Part shown: positions 13,301 through 13,841 of the stretch, piece by piece
Numbering within the stretch: position 1 is the first letter of the stretch
How the letters are laid out: the number at the start of each line of letters is the position of its first letter
Origin: Bacteroidales bacterium
GTDB taxonomy: Bacteria > Bacteroidota > Bacteroidia > Bacteroidales > BM520
Reading direction: 5' to 3'
Assembly (NCBI GenBank): GCA_023230285.1
Contig: JALNXP010000036.1
Location: 1 to 13,841, forward strand
DNA: 13,841 nt
Program-made: the position numbers and the translations under genes
The notes under the pieces: model-generated
What the model saw: only the letters and a program-made list of their open reading frames with translations
Told to the model about the DNA's origin: nothing
The model's database searches: none

Positions 13301-13841
13301 AAAAAGGCAGATGCAGATGCAGATGGCGGACTTTTACACGCATATCAATTAGCCAACAAATTTGTGAGTTTCCAGAAATTGGGCAAACAGAGTGGCTTCT
13401 TATTCTATATCCCGGCGTGGAATACCAGCAAAATGGACCCGACAACGGGATTTGTAAATCTGTTTGATACTCGTTACGAAAACGAAGACAAGGCAAAAGC
13501 CTTTTTTGAAAAATTCGACAGTATAAAATACAATGCCGACAAAAATTGGTTTGAATTTGCTTTCGATTACATCAAATTTACCGCTAAAGCCGAAGGTACG
13601 CGCACTAAATGGACACTTTGCACCTACGGCAACCGTATAGAAACGTTCCGGAATCCCGAAAAAAACAATCAGTGGTATAATAAAAAAATTGACCTTACGG
13701 AAACATTTAAAGACTTTTTTAACGGTGATTATCAAGGCGACTTAAAAGCAAAGATTCTGACACAGACAGGTAAGCCATTTTGGGAAGGTCTGCTGCATTT
13801 ATTGAAACTCACGCTGCAAATGCGTAACAGCATTACCGGAA
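10382..13841 (+). CDS. cas12a: Cas12a (Cpf1), type V-A CRISPR RNA-guided nuclease, 3'-truncated by the window
   Basis: The single effector of a type V-A CRISPR system: it processes its own crRNA and cuts T-rich-PAM DNA with one RuvC site. There are 1153 codons without a stop or frameshift. The N-terminal FTNLYTLSKTLRFEL is the Cas12a WED-I signature and sets the start; an in-frame ATG at 10298 would add 28 residues unlike the family and lies before the promoter box. Approximate domains: REC1 25-320, REC2 320-525, WED/PI 525-840, then RuvC/Nuc. K559 (GWDVNKEPDN) and K612 (GANKMLPK) match the PAM-reading lysines. D846 (GIDRGERHLLY) is RuvC-I, W904 the bridge-helix Trp, E939 (VLEDLNFGF) RuvC-II and R1148 (LQMRNS) the Nuc arginine. 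The third RuvC Asp (DADANGAYH region) lies past the edge; full length is perhaps 1225-1240. Oddities: the crRNA-processing loop (774-798) lacks the usual HPA...NKN module, and I946 replaces the Lys of GFKRGR. It most resembles Cas12a of Bacteroidales (Porphyromonas, Bacteroidetes oral taxon 274) as recalled. Confidence 0.97.
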   Translation, partial: MKQFTNLYTLSKTLRFELIPIGKTLEYVQQNGLLTQDEQRADSYKKVKKIIDEYHKAFIERVLCNFKLQVEDEGKKNSLEEYFFYYNLPTNDEQRKKVFPDIQAKLRKQIVDCFTSDALFKRIDKKELIKEDLQSFVKTIEEKNLVAEFHDFTTYFTGFHENRQNMYSDEAKSTAIAYRLIHENLPKFIDNISTFEKVAATDVKNNFTKLYDEMSEYLNVKEIADIFKLSYYSKVLTQTQIDAYNAVIGGRAEEQGKPKIQGLNEYINLYNQDKNARLPKLKPLYKQILSDRNAISWLPEEFNNDNEVLENIEKCYQEISEKVLSGEHSLIHLLLNLKESDLSKIYLRNDLSLTNISQQLFGDWNIIKKAIEADFVNNNPLKKNEKAEKYEERKSKYLKSFDSISIGYINECLKAVQKEEKVQDYFEKAELTDKLTNQKNNIFTQIGNTYAEVKDLLNTSYPQNKNLSQDKVNIAKIKDLLEALKNLQHFIKPLLGNGDESDKDERFYGEFSAILEIIDSITPLYNKVRNYATRKPYSDEKIKLNFENSTLLDGWDVNKEPDNTNVILRKDGLYYLGIMNKKYNKIFESENIKSGGECYEKMDYKLLPGANKMLPKVFFSKSRIDEFAPSKEIQDNYAHETHKKGATFNIDDCHKLIDFFKNSINKHEDWKNFNFKFSDTNSYEDLSWFYREVEQQGYKITFRNVSESYINQLVEEGKLYLFQIYNKDFSPFSKGTPNMHTLYWKMLFDEQNLANVVYKLNGHAEVFFRKKSISWSDEVMQKGHHYDKLKEKFDYPIIKDRRYTVDKFQFHVPINMNFKAAGINDINEKVNTFLKESNATHIIGIDRGERHLLYLTLIDLNGNIKKQFSLNEIVNEYNGNTYKTNYHDLLDVKEKEREKARENWQASENIKELREGYLSQVIYKITQLMVQYNAIVVLEDLNFGFIRGRQKVEKSVYQQFEHKLIDKLNYLVDKKADADADGGLLHAYQLANKFVSFQKLGKQSGFLFYIPAWNTSKMDPTTGFVNLFDTRYENEDKAKAFFEKFDSIKYNADKNWFEFAFDYIKFTAKAEGTRTKWTLCTYGNRIETFRNPEKNNQWYNKKIDLTETFKDFFNGDYQGDLKAKILTQTGKPFWEGLLHLLKLTLQMRNSITG
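13307..13324 (+). repeat. (GCAGAT)x3 microsatellite inside cas12a
   Basis: Three perfect in-frame copies of GCAGAT encode Ala-Asp three times (residues 976-981), between KLNYLVDKK and GGLLHAYQ. This is a length- and sequence-variable loop in Cas12a proteins. Copy-number change would keep the frame and add or remove two residues. Confidence 0.85.

Overview
The window is AT-rich chromosomal DNA that looks like a member of the Bacteroidota, most likely the order Bacteroidales. Four things point there. The first gene aligns closely with Porphyromonas gingivalis prolyl tripeptidyl peptidase. The dihydroorotase has the Bacteroidales-type D-D-Q-V-H-F-R-E metal motif. Most genes lack a Shine-Dalgarno sequence. 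Exact TAnnTTTG (-7) promoter boxes precede glyA, the GT2 gene, cinA and cas12a.

Layout. Positions 2-3776 (+) hold a 5'-truncated ptpA-like S9 peptidase, a CNNM/CBS/CorC membrane protein and a guanine deaminase, separated by 11-nt gaps, so probably one operon. A small heat-shock protein gene (4033-4458, +) follows a 256-bp control region with TGTCA/TGACA half-sites, a sigma54-like -24/-12 element, a 5'-end hairpin and an unusually good Shine-Dalgarno. Converging on it on the minus strand are an ftsB/divIC-like division gene and glyA, with a strong hairpin between them. Divergent from glyA, 6319-8828 (+) carries a polyprenol-phosphate mannosyltransferase, pyrC (overlapping by 26 nt) and a MORN-repeat lipoprotein. 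cinA/pncC (10172-8928, -) converges on that group.

Divergent from cinA, starting at 10382, is a type V-A CRISPR effector gene, cas12a. It is open to the end of the window: 1153 codons are visible and I estimate 70-85 are missing. This is the main accessory feature. Its PAM-interacting lysines, RuvC-I Asp, bridge-helix Trp, RuvC-II Glu and Nuc-domain Arg are all visible, so the visible part looks intact. The third RuvC Asp, any cas4/cas1/cas2 and the CRISPR array would lie beyond the right edge. The loop that normally carries the pre-crRNA-processing His and Lys is rebuilt in this protein, which makes it the most interesting thing in the window.

The other genes are core metabolism and cell biology: peptide catabolism, purine salvage, one-carbon metabolism, pyrimidine synthesis, envelope glycosylation, division and NMN recycling. 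cas12a therefore appears to sit directly beside a housekeeping gene. There is no gene-free stretch longer than 300 bases. No rRNA, tRNA, insertion sequence or CRISPR array was seen.
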